DNA from: Phragmites australis | Lineage: Eukaryota > Streptophyta > Magnoliopsida > Poales > Poaceae | Length of the DNA stretch: 64,000 nucleotides | Direction of reading: 5' to 3' | NCBI RefSeq assembly: GCF_958298935.1 | Contig: NC_084938.1 | Span: forward strand, 131,501 to 195,500 | In this document: piece after piece, positions 37,043 to 49,375 of the stretch | How the letters are laid out: each line of letters opens with the position of its first letter | How positions within the stretch are numbered: the stretch's first letter is position 1 | Made by a program: the position numbers and the translations under genes | The notes under the pieces: generated by a model | The model's input: only the letters and a program-made list of their open reading frames with translations | Told to the model about the DNA's origin: nothing | Database searches by the model: none

Positions 37043-38777
37043 TACAACCAAAGTGTTAAGTTATTATAGGGCAAGATCATAGTGCAAGCTTGATAGACCA
37101 ACTGCCACCCTGAGGGATCAATATTTAAACATAGGGTCTCTCTAGGGATTTCATGTTCCTTCGAAGTGACACTGGGAGAACAACCGCGTATAACAAGGAT
37201 ACATCAGAAAGGAGGCAGACACACATGGTCCGGGTGTTCTGCATTGACGAACCCGGTCGACTACTGGCAGTACACTTGTTTGTCTAGGTTCCTATGAAGA
37301 ATGCCCAATTGATGGACTAGTCACTGTTGGGAAGCAATGAGTTGTAGAACGATACGATAGTCACTGGCTTGATGATGGAGATAAATTCTGATCAAAGTCA
37401 ATGCCCTGTAGCTGAGAGAATCATCGGATGACCCATCATGTCTTGCGTCTGTTCGAGGATCCATCCGACTTTAGTTTATTTCGAAAGATCCATTTCCCAA
37501 TGATCACGTTGGTGCCGGGTCGAGGGATGTGAGACCACATATTGTTTTTGCCTGCAGAGCCATGTATTCCTCTTGCATGGCCGCCAGCCAATTAGCATCA
37601 CGCATAGCGGTGCACACAGTCATAGGCACAACAGGTGGAGGCATCGTGGTCATGACGTGTGCGTAGAGGGCTTGGGGATGATGATGCCTACCTTCGCGTG
37701 CGTTACCATGTGGTGTGTCACCATGGGTTGTGCAGGGACATGTGTCGGAGTCAGAGGCGAAGCTGGTGATGACGTAGTGGTGGATGATGGTGTTCTCGAT
37801 CCACCAATGCTGGCTTGAGTCGATGAAGACGCATGCACTAGTGTCATGGGAGCTGGATATGAAACAGGAGAAGGAACCTTGGGGTCAATTCAAAGTGGCG
37901 TAGAGGGCACAAACTATTGACATGATGCTGGTACAGGTATCAGTAGCAGCTCCACGGACGTAGGCGTCGGTGTCATGGACACAGGAGCTGATGTAGAAAA
38001 CCAAAGTGTTAAGTTATTATAGGGCAAGATCATAGTGCAAGCTTGGCAGACCAATTGCTACCCTGATGGATCAATATTTAAACATAGGGTCGCTCTAGAG
38101 ATTTCATATTTCTTCAAAGTGACATTGGGAGAACAACCGCGTATAACAAGGATACATCACAGAGCAAGTAGGCACACATGGCCTGGGTGTTCTGCATTGA
38201 CGAATCCGTTTGGCTACTGGCAGTACACTTGTTTAGCTAGATTCCCATGAGAAATGCATTCTTCATGCCCAATTGATGGACTAGTCACTGTCGGGAAGCA
38301 ATGAGTTGTAGAACGATACAATAGTCAATGGCTTGATGATCAGAGAGAAAGTTTGATCAAAGTCAATGCCCTATAATTAAGAGAATCCTCGGACAACTGA
38401 TCGTGTCTTGCGCCTATCCGGGGATCCATCTGACTTTAGTTTATTCCAAAAGATCGACTTCCTGGCGATCACATTGGTGCCATGGGGTCGAGGGATGAGG
38501 GACCACATATTGTTTGCCTGAAGAACCGTGTATTCCTCTTGCATGGCCGCTAGCCAATCAGCATCATGCATAGTGGTGCAAACAGTCACGGGCATGACGG
38601 GTGGAGGCATCATGGTCGTGACTTGTGCGTAGCGGGGTTGGCGATGATGATGCCTACCTTCGCATGCGTGACCATGTGGTGTGTCACCATGGGTTGTGCA
38701 GGGACATGTGTTGGAGTCAGAGGAGAAGCTGGTGATGACATAGTGGTGGATGATGGTGTTCTCGATCTACCAGTGGT
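37043..38777 (-). pseudogene. Copia pol remnant, N-terminal half of reverse transcriptase, tandemly duplicated
   Basis: Two copies of a ~950-bp block (37043-37992 and 37993-38777, both opening ACCAAAGTGTTAAGTTATTA) carry minus-strand copia RT. From 38613 downward one copy reads DADWLAAMQEEYTVLQANNM, WSLIPRPHGTNVIA and KLKSDGSPDRRK. Copy 1 near 37220-37270 reads KVYCQ, stop, STGFVNAEHPDHVCL. The order matches the segment just upstream of the SLYGLKQAP found at 25900, so both probably belong to one copia pol. Both copies have stops and frame breaks. Confidence 0.72.
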
Positions 38778-38968
38778 GGTATTGAATTATACTTGCATGA
38801 TCACAGTGGCATTGTCATATTTTTTTCCCATTAGGAAATTTTAAATGGTTACATGAATATCAAATCATGATTGCCTTATAGTAGTAGGCCATTTGGTATG
38901 TAGATTGTTGTAGTTGTGCTGGTGTCTGTTGTAACATGTGTACAAGATATGTTGGATTGAACTATATA

Positions 38969-39960
38969 TACAAGGCTAAAGATGGCCAAATGGGCCGTGC
39001 TTATTGGGCCGGCCCGAGGCACGGAACTGTAGGCACGGCCCAGGCACGGCCCGGCCCGAGCCGAGATGGGCCGGGCCGGCACGGCACGAGGCCACGGGCC
39101 GTGCCTGGGCCGAGCGCGCGGCACGGCGGGCCGGCACGGCACGGCCCGGCTGAGACGGGCCGGCACGGCACGGCCCGGCCCACGGGCGGCACGGGCACGG
39201 CACGGCCCGGCACGGCCCGGCTCAGGCACGGTTGGCCCAGGAGGCACGGCCGGGCCGGGCCGGCACGGCACGCGGCGGCCCATCACGGCACGGCCGGCCC
39301 ATCACGGCACGGCCGGCCCGGCACGGCACGGCCCACCGTGCCGGCTCGGCACGCGGCGGCCCACGGCATAATTCTGGGGTTTCTAATGAAACCATGTAAT
39401 TTTCGGAGCATAATCATTGGTTGTACTCTTTTTTCCTTCTAGTAGAAAGGTTTTTAACGAGGCAACCAATCAATAAAGATGTTATGTATTTATTTTCCAT
39501 ATTTTTTATTGTTTTTTTGATTTTTTAGCTATTATTTTTGATTTTTTTCCTATTTTTTTGAGTGCTGACGGGCCCAACGTGCCTCCACCGTGCCGGCCGG
39601 GCCCGTCGTGCCTTCCCGTGCCGGCCGGGCCCGTCGTGCCTTCCCGTGCCGACCTGGCCCGTCGTGCCTCCACCGTGCCGATCGGGCCCGTCGTGCCAAA
39701 CGGGCCTATCGTGCCTCCACCGTGCCGAACGGGCCCATCGTGCCGGCCGGGCCCATCGTGCCGACCGTGCCGTGGGCCGGCCCGGCACGGCACGGTGACA
39801 GTTGGGCCGTGCCGTGGGCCGACGGCTCGGCACGCGGGCCGGCACGGCACGGCCCGTAACAGTAAATGGGCCAATCGGGCCGTGCCGATTTCGGGCCGTG
39901 CCGAGATGGGCCCGTGCCGGGCCGGCCCGATTGGCCCATTTGGCCATCTTTATACAAGGC
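38969..39960. mobile_element. Non-autonomous hAT element, 976 bp, GC-rich, TSD TACAAGGC
   Basis: The element spans 38977-39952. Terminal inverted repeats are TAAAGATGGCCAAATGGGCC on the left and its exact complement on the right. An exact 8-bp TSD, TACAAGGC, lies at 38969-38976 and 39953-39960. Both subterminal regions (39000-39370, 39570-39930) consist of dense GGCACGG/GGCCCGGC repeats, around an AT-rich core (39380-39550). An 8-bp TSD with TA...GGC termini fits hAT. It encodes no transposase; the many Arg/Pro/Gly-rich frames are composition artefacts. Confidence 0.88.
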
Positions 39961-40014
39961 TACTATATTTTAGCTAAAATATTTTTTGTTTCTAAAATGT
40001 GAGCTTTTTTTTGC

Positions 40015-40186
40015 CCTGTAATATGTATCAGCGTTGGTTGGTAATAAGAATCGGCACTGATACTAGCACTATCAATGCCGATTTTTTTTTTACGAATTGG
40101 TACTGATATTGATTATCAGTGCCGGTTCAAACACTGTCATTGATGGAGTTTTTAAGCCAACACTGATGACTATTTCTGTAGTAGTG
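40015..40186. mobile_element. CACTA-type terminal fragment
   Basis: Repeated (A/T)CAGTGCCG- and CGGCACTGAT-like subterminal motifs lead to TTTCTGTAGTAGTG at 40173-40186. The complement of that end begins CACTACTACAGAAA, the same terminus as the element ending at 50853. The opposite end was not found, so this is a partial element. Confidence 0.55.
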
Positions 40187-40329
40187 TTTTGACTATTAAG
40201 ATTCACCAAGATATGTCCAATTATAAGGAGTTCACTCCAATTATTAAGGGCGATACAAGTTTTTCTTACGCTACCGCTATCATGAACATTATGTAAAATT
40301 AAGTTTGTATGCACCCTCATTAACATTTG

Positions 40330-41260
40330 TAACCGGGATACTTGGTAGATATTCATCCAGGATTGGACCACTGGAAAACTACTAAAGACATCTTTGCGCT
40401 AATGATCACATGCTCATATATAAGAAGTCTGATAACCATAAAGTTGTGGATTATTCAAACACCGATTATGCAAAGTGTGTTAATATTAAGAAATCCACAT
40501 TAAGTCAAATTTTCTCCTTTGTGGGAGAAGCCATATTGTGGAATGGCTCTAACCAATCTCTTAAGGCATCATCAATGATGCAAGCTGACTTGTGGCTTGT
40601 TATAAGACTATTAGATAATAAAAAATCCATAATAGACTATTGTGGTTTAAGAATAAGGAAATTTTCTTTTAACTTAAGATTCTATTCTGGAATTTATTAT
40701 GCAAGAGTGCAATTTTGTTTCGAGTAACAACATATCAAGTGGTGCTGTCAAACACATGACGTTGTAAAAGAACATATCAAGTGGTGTTGTCAAACACATG
40801 ACGTTGTAAAAGATATAATCTAGAATCAAAATTACTGATGTTCAGCCTATAAGAGTTAAGTATTATGTTCAGCATATAAGTGTTATGCATCATGTTTAGC
40901 TTGATGATTCCCTGCTAATGGCTTGTCTGAAAATTAGTTCCAACATAAGACTTATTGATAGCCTATACTTTTGGAACAAGTTGAGATCTCAAACTTCGAT
41001 TGTGGAAACTACAAAAATTATTTTCACCCTTTCCATGTGCACATGATGACAAATGAAAACAAACTGCATAAAAGGACCATACGTGTATAAGTCATCTTCG
41101 AAATAAGTATAAGTGACTTTCCTATCGAGATATAATAGTATACTATAGATGCTGATATTTTAGTGGTGCCTCATTAACTGTTGTAACACTGTATCTTGGT
41201 ATGTTGTTCTGTTGAGAGTGGAACTTATGTTGTTAGCCTTTCGATCAAGTGAGAGAATAT
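40330..41260 (+). pseudogene. Second copia remnant: RNase H region and 3' end
   Basis: From 40410 the plus strand reads MLIYKKSDNHKVVDYSNTDY, AKCVNIKKST and FSFVGEAILWNGSNQ, matching the copia RNase H pattern (SDSDFAGC..KST..). The frame then degrades. Near 41244 a polypurine-like AAGTGAGAGAATATTGGG precedes what may be the 3' LTR (TATTGG in place of TGTTGG). No TSD was resolved. Confidence 0.6.
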
Positions 41261-43565
41261 TGGGTTGGTGATCTCGGCTAACTACTAGTTGACCGTCTTA
41301 AGGGGGTTAAGCGACCCACCTATGCGCTGCGATCGGGAGCACACAACACTGACCACCACCAACGTTTTTGGTCCCGCTTTGCATAACACTATAAGAAGAA
41401 AGGGGAGTCGGGTACCAAGGGGTATCCCCCACACACAAGATCAAAACCCTATCTGATCATTAGATGTGCTGCTGCAAATCAAAGTTCATCACCATCGTCG
41501 GCCATCTGTGTCGACGCCACGACCAGGAGGAACACAGCAACACTAGAAACATCCCGATGGTCGCACCCACATGACAGAGGTTCACAGACACAAGGTCACA
41601 TCTTCATCACCGCACGCCTGCATTGAGCAGGAAGGGGACCTCGCAGCCTAGGGGCATCTCCAATCGGTATGTGATCTATTGATGTACTAATTGAGGTGTT
41701 TATGTCTTTAGACTATCGATCCTTATGTTTAGTTCATATTTAGATGCATAAGATATTAACACAAAGAAGTCTGGTCCTACTCAGAGTCACTTGATCTACA
41801 CCTCCCAGGATACCGAGGCACTTATCTCCTTATTAGGAGATTTTTCTAAGTACAGATAGATGTTACCCTTAAAGAACGATTTTATGTTGTACTTATCATA
41901 ACAACTTCTAAAAAAGATGGAGATTCTATCCTCAGATAATATCATATTTCTGATAATATCCTAATCATTAATTATAAATTCCTCATCACATAAAATGTGA
42001 TATTATTCCACACATATTACGGCACAAGCTGACATAGCTCAGTTGTCCCACATTTGGGACGGAAAATAATTCTACCAGACCTAGTCTCAAGCATTTGATG
42101 GATAGGCCATGTTCATGATGTGACACGTGCCATTTTTATTTTCACCCTTGTTTTTCTCACCCAGGTCTCAGGTGATTATTTTCCCCTCGAAGGCCTCCCC
42201 CTCTCGATGTGAGCTCCAGAAGGCCTTGTCTCTTGACTGTATGAACTCGCACGTCAACTGGTTCAGTTTGCGGTAGTTTGGTATAGCATAACAGGTTTAT
42301 TCGAGAAATTAACATAATAAATAGCAGAGAAAAAAAATGAAGAGAGCGAATGACCTAATATTTTTTAGGAAAAAACTAATGGCATAGTATGTACGTGGAT
42401 TCATTGATTTTTCCCTTGTTATTTTTTTCCGAAAAGTTAAAAGGCTTGGACGTTAGGGGTTTATGGTTGGCCTGATGCATGGTGATGCAGGGAGCACAAT
42501 CTTCTAGACAAAGGATCGAAGATACACTGTATGACCTGTCGAATTGTAGGTGATCACCTATACCAATGCAAAGACAAGCGTCTCTATGAATTCGCCCAAC
42601 TATACAGTTTATAGAACAATCTATGAGACCATAAGTGGATGATATCGAGCAGTCAATTCTCGGCAAAAAAGAAAGCACGATTTTGATAAGACAAACGCTT
42701 GATTCCCCTGTATTGCAGCTTACTCAGACTTTTAGATCCTACACAGGAATGCAGGATGGACTCCATGATTGTCAGAGACGACTTGGGGCAGTCAGGATCA
42801 GGACGTGCAGCCTTTTTGATATACTTCTTTTCTGTTAAGGTTTCTTCTTCTTTTTTTGTCTACGAGAACTGTCAATTAAAATTTTCTAAAAAAGCAGACT
42901 TATTAATCTTTGAAGAAAGACATGGTACCTGTACCGCTCATGTACATACTTGGCATTGACATAGCATACAATCAGTACTAGTAGCTGTTAATTCGATGAC
43001 AGTATGTACAAGCATGGAGACAAGCATGGAGCATGCAGCAGCTTGGATTCGTAGCTAGGGATGAATAATTGAAGAAGTAGCCTGCAGGTATTGCTCGGCA
43101 CGCACGTACGTTGGTTAACTAGTCGTCAATTGTACGTGGCGATGATCGATATATAATCAATTAGTTGGAAATTCATTAACCATGCATGCAATATATATAA
43201 TTAAGCTGGCATGCAGCCCGATCATTATCTATCCTATCTGCAGTTCGATTCCCTGATCTCCATGGATCGATCGATCGGTAATAGCAGTGGTGCAAATACT
43301 CTATGTAGCTTCTACACACAATTGTACGTCTTAGTCAACGATCGAAACTAGCTTAGAAGAAAAGAACAGCACATGACCTGCCGGTTCCATTCTGCTCGGG
43401 TGCCTGCTATACACATATGTGTAGTGTGTGTGTCGATTAATGTTAGTTCCATCCCTGAGCCAGCTGCATATTTACATGCTCCTCTTGCACTTGCAGGCTT
43501 CCGGCCCAACAGCTTATAGCTTCAAACTGACTTTTGCACACACCTGGCAACCTATCTATCGATAG
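41261..43565. other. Probable LTR remnant, then intergenic DNA upstream of a small ORF
   Basis: 41261 to ~42060 looks like an LTR following the copia remnant, with no confirmed end. The rest has only short frames without recognisable domains. 43000-43560 is rich in GATCGATC/TGCATGCA motifs typical of low-copy plant intergenic DNA. Confidence 0.35.
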
Positions 43566-43979
43566 ATGAGGAGCTGGGTATTCCCGGCATCAGCTGCAGC
43601 GCGGCAGCAGCACGACGAGGAGGAGGGGGCGGCCTTGGTGCCACCGCCGTCTCCAAGGGATCCGAAGGAGGATGGGCCGCCGCCGTGCAAGGACGACGCC
43701 GCTGATCATCCGGCAGCGGTACAACTTGATCGTCACTACTGCTCCTCTCAGACGTCGACCGAACTGCAGGCAAAGCCGGCGTGGTGGTGGTCCTCGTCGT
43801 GGAGTAGCAGCAGGAGGTGGGGGAGCACGGTTGTGCCGACGAGGGGCGTGGCGATGGTCATCGGCGGTCTCGTCTTCCTCGCCTTATTCCTCCTCGTCGC
43901 CTCCATCACCTGGAGCAGAGGCAGCAGCTGGTGGATCCACATCCACCTCGACTCGTCGGTAAGAGATATATGGAACTGA
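43566..43979 (+). CDS. Putative small single-pass membrane protein, possibly first exon of a longer gene
   Basis: The open frame gives 137 residues. It has an acidic/proline-rich N-terminal half (EEEGAALVPPPSPRDPKEDG), a Trp/Ser-rich patch (AWWWSSSWSSS), one clear transmembrane helix at about 95-116 (VAMVIGGLVFLALFLLVASI) and a short Trp-containing tail. I do not recognise a family. A good donor (TCG|GTAAGA) lies near 43957, so the last residues may be replaced by a downstream exon. It sits in low-copy-looking DNA with plant-gene base composition. It could also be a chance frame in a GC-rich patch. Confidence 0.4.
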   Translation: MRSWVFPASAAARQQHDEEEGAALVPPPSPRDPKEDGPPPCKDDAADHPAAVQLDRHYCSSQTSTELQAKPAWWWSSSWSSSRRWGSTVVPTRGVAMVIGGLVFLALFLLVASITWSRGSSWWIHIHLDSSVRDIWN

Positions 43980-44832
43980 TTGGCTAATTCAGCTAGGTCG
44001 TTCTTGTTTAATTAATTGTGTTACATATATACACGATCCTGTCGACGATATGCATGCATGTGCTAATAACATCGATCGATCACATGTACAGTAGCTGGAT
44101 CGATTTGATTTATCTAGCTATCAATCATCTGCGATAGATCCATATGATGGATGGATGGATGCATCACAGTCACCACCAACACGGCGATCGAGCTGCTAGC
44201 TAGTTTTAGGGGCTGGCATGTGTGCATGGCCTTGGATCGAAAGCTATTAGTCTAAATTAAGGTTTAAGATTACATGCATGAATCCATGCGCGAAATAATG
44301 TCCTTTGAAAATGCACACATGGCCAGGATATGCGTATACTAGTATATACAGCTATCGTTTTCTACTGCTCGTCCAGAGATTTTCTATCTAGCTATAAAGT
44401 CTAATCGATGATAGATGGTCCAGGTAGCCAAATATTACTAGTAGTATAGTCAAAGGCAGCAGCCGTTCATGACGGGAAACCAAGCTATTGGTGCTAAATT
44501 GAACATTTCCTTGTTGTTTTTCCAACGTTGACTTGGAAGCATGGAAATACCATTTGCACTTGGTGGTACCTAGCTCGCTCGTCCAATCTTGCTTTTGCAC
44601 CTGGACCAATATATATAAAAGCTGCTACCAATAGATTCTACGGATCTGTCTGTCTATCAAATTCGACTTTGAATTGAAGCTCTTGAAAGGAAGAACATCA
44701 TATTTATATGGTCAAGAATTGAAGTAATCAAGCTAGCTCGACCGCTAATGAACAAACAGAAATATCAATTTCACTGACCGAACAATTCAAAGTGGCTACG
44801 TTGCTCTCGCGCGCCCGCTAAAAGAAAAAGTG

Positions 44833-44886
<54 letters not shown>

Positions 44887-46555
44887 AGTGGTATTCACGA
44901 GGAAAGTGTCTCACGGGATAAGAGCCGTATCTTTTGTGCAACTGGAAGCTGCTTCTGTGGTCGTTGCCATCGATCGTTACTTCCATTTCTACCTACCTGC
45001 TTCATTTCAAGCTCTATATACACCCACACGAAAGATCGATCCGGCCCACGGAAACATACTTGCCAGCAAACAAATTTCATAGTTTTGACTTTGGGCCATG
45101 GAAAAAAAATTCGGCCAAAAATCACCGATTTTTGGCAATTTTCAGTTCTATCGGCCACCCCCAATATTTAGTTTGTCGGCCGAAATATTCAAATTTGAAC
45201 TAAATTTGATCCAAAATTGATTGAAATCTGATCGAAATCAGACCGAAATTTTCGAAAATTACCGATGCCCTCCGATATTATTTTTAAAACCCAAAGTCTG
45301 AACCATGCTTTGGGCTGCCTTTATATATATGTATGTATGGCACTGTCTCGACTTTTTGATTCGTGCCTAATTGCCTTACTTTTGCCTAATTAATGTTTAT
45401 ATACCAATAACTAGCTGGGAGGCTGCACAATCACGTGGCTAGTATTAAGAATCTAACTTTACGTGTACCATTGTATCATCTGAGCTATCATCAATTGGTG
45501 CTTTACTTTACCATTCCTCTTCTTTCTGCTACTACTATATCTGCTCTTTGATAAACATAATTCGAAATTAGACCTACAATAATAACATTTTCATCTGTTC
45601 GAACACTATATATCGTCATCTCTTTGCTCTATTTCATATATATTCTGCTTTGCATGCACTTATTCTTATTTTTCTATACTATTCCAATCGAATAACTTTT
45701 ATTTGGGTTGGGAGGTCACGCTACATCATCTGCGTGGTCTACGGACTGCACTTTTCCCTATCACATTTTTAACACCGCTACCTTGAGCTACATGGTTCAA
45801 GCCTAATGCAACGGAGCCTATATCCTCCTGTATCGTTTCACTCTTACGTCTTGCTCTGCATATCAATGGCTTCATCAGTGTTCCTTGTCGCTGCTAGTGG
45901 TTATGATTCCACCATCAACGATCTGTAGAATATATCTTACTCTATTGTCTGGTTGACGTCGTGACTTTGAGCTACATGTTGCAAATAGGGGTGTAATCAA
46001 ATCAGATATGGATGGATATAGTTCATCATGTATCCTATCTATATTTTTCATTTGAGTCTGAGTCGGATAAGGATAGTGCCGAATAATTATTTCTTTATCT
46101 TATATCCTATCCTACATTTTTTTTCTTAAAATCGGAGTCGGAGCGGATAGTACCGCAAGTTTTTGGTTGATCCGACGGATGGAAATTATTCACTTCATTT
46201 GCATCCTCACACAGTATATTAAACAATATATGGTGAAATTAAAGTGAGCTTAAAGAAAGTGATCGCTGAGATGTGAAAACGAAAGTATTTGGTATTTTGT
46301 GTACTCATATGTGATAATTTACCTATTTATTATCATGTTTTTAAGTGAAATCACAAATAGGCTTCCTTGTAACATCTAACATCCGAACATTTCAAACGGA
46401 GACCACTTATCCTGTATCATATCTCACCTTTTTTTCTCGGAGTAGGAATCGGGCACGGGTAGTGTCAGATAGACATTGTTGCATCATATTTGATCGCAAG
46501 CTTTTGGTCGGGTAGGAAATATCCGTCATGTCTTCATTGCTACCGGTGTAGCAGC
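43980..46555. other. Intergenic, no recognised gene
   Basis: Low-copy-looking sequence to ~45300, then AT-rich DNA. From ~45985 the wording GGGGTGTAATCAAATCAGAT followed by GGATA-type repeats resembles the left end of a hAT-like non-autonomous element. A matching right end and TSD were not found. Nothing else is supportable. Confidence 0.35.
44836..44883. repeat. (GA)n microsatellite, ~48 bp
   Basis: An uninterrupted GA dinucleotide run. Confidence 0.95.
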
Positions 46556-46605
46556 TATTAGAATAGCAACTTGTATTCTCTAAAGGCCATATGTTAGTAT
46601 ATGTA

Positions 46606-47880
46606 TGTTGGGATCTGAATCACAACATAATGAACTAGTATTTGGTGGTATATTAGCTATTTATTCCATAATATCAATAGGGTGAGGGTATTTATAGCCA
46701 TACCCAACCACTCCAATTCACATTACATTAATGCCCCTTTTTCCTAGAATATTCTAAGGGTATTGCAACCACTACACTATTACTGGTTATGTCATCCCAG
46801 GATGTGACACGTGCCTGCCGGTACAAATGTCAGTCAACCCTTTGGCAACGTGGTTGGCCACCTTTGAGATTTCCTTCAGCTTCGTTCCCTTCGAGCCATC
46901 TGTCCCATATTAGGTGGCCCTGCTCTCCTTATCTATGCCTTTAGCGACCCTTGTCCTTCCAGCGGACACATGGGAGCCTTCACTCCTCGCCGAATGGCTC
47001 TTTGAACCTCATCGATGCCTCCGGTGACTCTCGCCCTTCGGGACCGAAGACTCGGCCTTCGGACCTCTCACTTGGCGTCGGCTATCCCTTCGGCTCCACA
47101 TCTGCAAGACAAATTCAAAGATAACTCCATTGTTATGTTAGCTCTGCCAATTCCTATCTGGGGTTGGTCGAGGTTGGTCGAAGTCAAATTGGGGGGATTA
47201 ATGTGGGTCCCTCGCGGTTGAGGTCTGACTTCAGGGGGGAAGAAGTCGAGGGGCCACTATTTCGGGAATGGTACCACATTAGTCCCCCCATTTGACTTCG
47301 GCCAACCTCGACCAACTCTAGATAGGAATTGATAGTGCTAAGATAACATTGGAGTTATCTTTGAAGTTGTCTTGCAGATGCAAAGATGAAGGGATAGCTG
47401 AAGCCAAGTGAGAGGTCTAAAGGTCAAGTCTTCAGTCTCGAAGGGCGAGAGTCACCGAATGCATCGATGAGGCCCGAAGAGCCACTCGACGAGGAGTGAA
47501 GGTCCCAAAGACCCCCACGTGCTAGTCGGAAGGACGAGGGTCACCAAAGGTGTAGACAAGGAGCGAAGGACCACCTGATGCGGGACGGAGGACTCGAAGG
47601 GGACGAGGCCGAAGGTGGCCAACCACATCGTCGAAGGGCTGGCTGACACATGTACCGGCAAACACGTGTCACGTCTTGGGATGACATAACCTATAATAGT
47701 GTAGTGGCTGTAATACCCTTAGAATATTCTGAGAACATTCTAGGGAACATGGCACTAATGTAATGTTAATTGGAGTGGTTGGGATATGGCTATAAATACC
47801 CCACCCTATTGTTATGATGGAATGAATAGTTAATATACCACCAAATACTAGTTCATTGTTTTGTGATTCAGGTACCAACA
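46606..47880. repeat. Giant imperfect palindrome (foldback-like element), ~1.27 kb
   Basis: The first arm (46606 to ~47215) and second arm (~47275 to 47880) are inverted copies over about 600 bp each. It starts TGTTGGGATCTGAATCACAA and ends TTGTGATTCAGGTACCAACA. Near the middle, CCTATCTGGGGTTGGTCGAGG faces its complement across a ~60-bp spacer. It interrupts the copia 3' LTR. I found no convincing TSD. It could be a foldback transposon, a MULE with very long inverted repeats, or two LTRs joined head to head. Confidence 0.8.
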
Positions 47881-47999
47881 TTATACATGCACATGTTTGC
47901 AATATGCTGAAATTCCCTTATAAGATTGGGATATTACACATGCATAATAAAACATAATTATATCTCTAACACCCCCTCAAAGTTATGGGGGATTAACCA

Positions 48000-49375
48000 C
48001 ACTGAGTTTGGAGAGATAGAACATGTGCTAAGTTGTACTTTATGCCTTCGTGAATAAATCAAACAACTGAAGCTTTGAAACAATATACTAAAGAGCAATA
48101 ACCTCATCATGCATCTATGTTCGTGTGTAAAAAGCATCAACACCAATATACTTAGTGAACTCATACTTCTTAGGATCTCGTGCAATATTGATAGCACATG
48201 TACTATCGGAGTAAAGAGGAGTAGGTGCAGGATACGAAACACTAAAATCCTCAAGTAACCACCGAACCAACTGAGCTCCGCTGTCAACGGTGACATGTTT
48301 CGCAACTCAGTCTCTGCACTAGAACAAGAAATTATAGTTTGCTTTTTAGTCTTCCAAGCAATAGAGAACCACCAAGAAAAACACAGTAGGCAAAAAGAGA
48401 TCAGCGATCAAAAGGATCACTAGCCCAAGTAGTGTCAGAATAAGCACGGAGTTGTAAAGAGCTAGAACGTAGAAACAGGAGACGATGAGGGATAGCCCCA
48501 TGAATATAGCGCAAAACACACATATAATGACTATAGTAGAGCTGATTGGGGGTATAAACCTACTGACCGAGAATGCGCACTGCATGAGAAATATCAGGAC
48601 GAGTAACACCAAAGTAAACAAGACTCCCAATAAGATGACAGTAGTGGGTGGGATTCACAAAAGGATCACCATCCTTGGACCGAATGTGAAGGTTAAGCTT
48701 CATGAGAGTCTCAATAGTGCACTCATCAATGATAGAAGCACAATAAAAAAGATCCTGAATATACTTCTCTTGGGATGGAAAGAACCCCTCAGATGTAAAA
48801 AAAATCTCAATCCCAAGAAAGTAACGAAGAGAACCCAGATCGGACATAACAAACTGGTCATTGAGACGAGTCTTGACAAATGCAATATACTCATAATCAT
48901 CTCCTGAAATGATCATGTCATCAACATACAAGAGAAGAAGAGTTCAACCATGAGATGAAGTGTGAACAAAGAGTGCATGATCATAAGCATGAGCAGAAAA
49001 ACCAGCATCAATGATCACAAAAGAAAAACACTTAAACATGGTTCAAGGGGCTTGCTTAAAGCCATAGAGAGAGCGACAGAGACGATACACCATACCCTCA
49101 GGAACAAAATACCCTGGTGGTGCTTGCATGTAGACCTCCTCACGCAGCTCACCATTAAAAAAATCATTCTTCACATCAAGCTGAGAGATAGACCATTGGC
49201 ACACAGAGGCAACAATAAGAAGATTATGAATTGTGGTCATGTGGTCCACCAATGCAAAAGTCTCATTTTTGGGCTGAGACGGTCTCCACTACCACCTACT
49301 TGGTCAACATCTCATCCTCTTCTACTCTCAAGGGTGGAATTCCTTTTGAGCATCTATGTGGGCGTACTACTGCAG
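48000..49375 (-). pseudogene. Copia pol remnant of the short-LTR element
   Basis: From 49252 downward the minus strand reads WSISQLDVKNDFFNGELREE, VYMQAPPGYFVPEG and CRSLYGFKQAP. MYVDDMIISGDDYE follows from 48931, with SDLGSLRYFLGIEIFF and GVTRPDISHAVRILGQ. Near 48330-48150 come RNase H pieces (VRWLLEDFSV, CAINIARDPKK). This is the copia reverse transcriptase to RNase H order. Stops and frame changes near 48350 and 48960 show it is inactive. Upstream of 49260, protein similarity becomes patchy and is cut by a CACTA-like insertion at 49365. Confidence 0.8.

Larger units (their letters stand above)
25918..37206. mobile_element. Nest of LTR elements inserted into a copia pol
   Basis: At 25917 the copia frame stops and TGATGCATTT begins. 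At 37206 a sequence ending ATACATCA stops, and copia pol resumes on the far side. TGATG...CATCA could be the termini of an outer LTR element. GAGAGGAGGC before and GAAAGGAGGC after could be a decayed target duplication, although two extra bases sit between the left copy and the element start. Inside lie the 26092-31683 and 35386-36671 solo LTRs. The outer element has no recognisable gag or pol. Confidence 0.45.

Noticed and set aside
39000..39960. Arg/Pro/Gly-rich frames across the hAT element
   Set aside because: Every frame of the GGCACGG repeat is open for long distances; there is no coding evidence.
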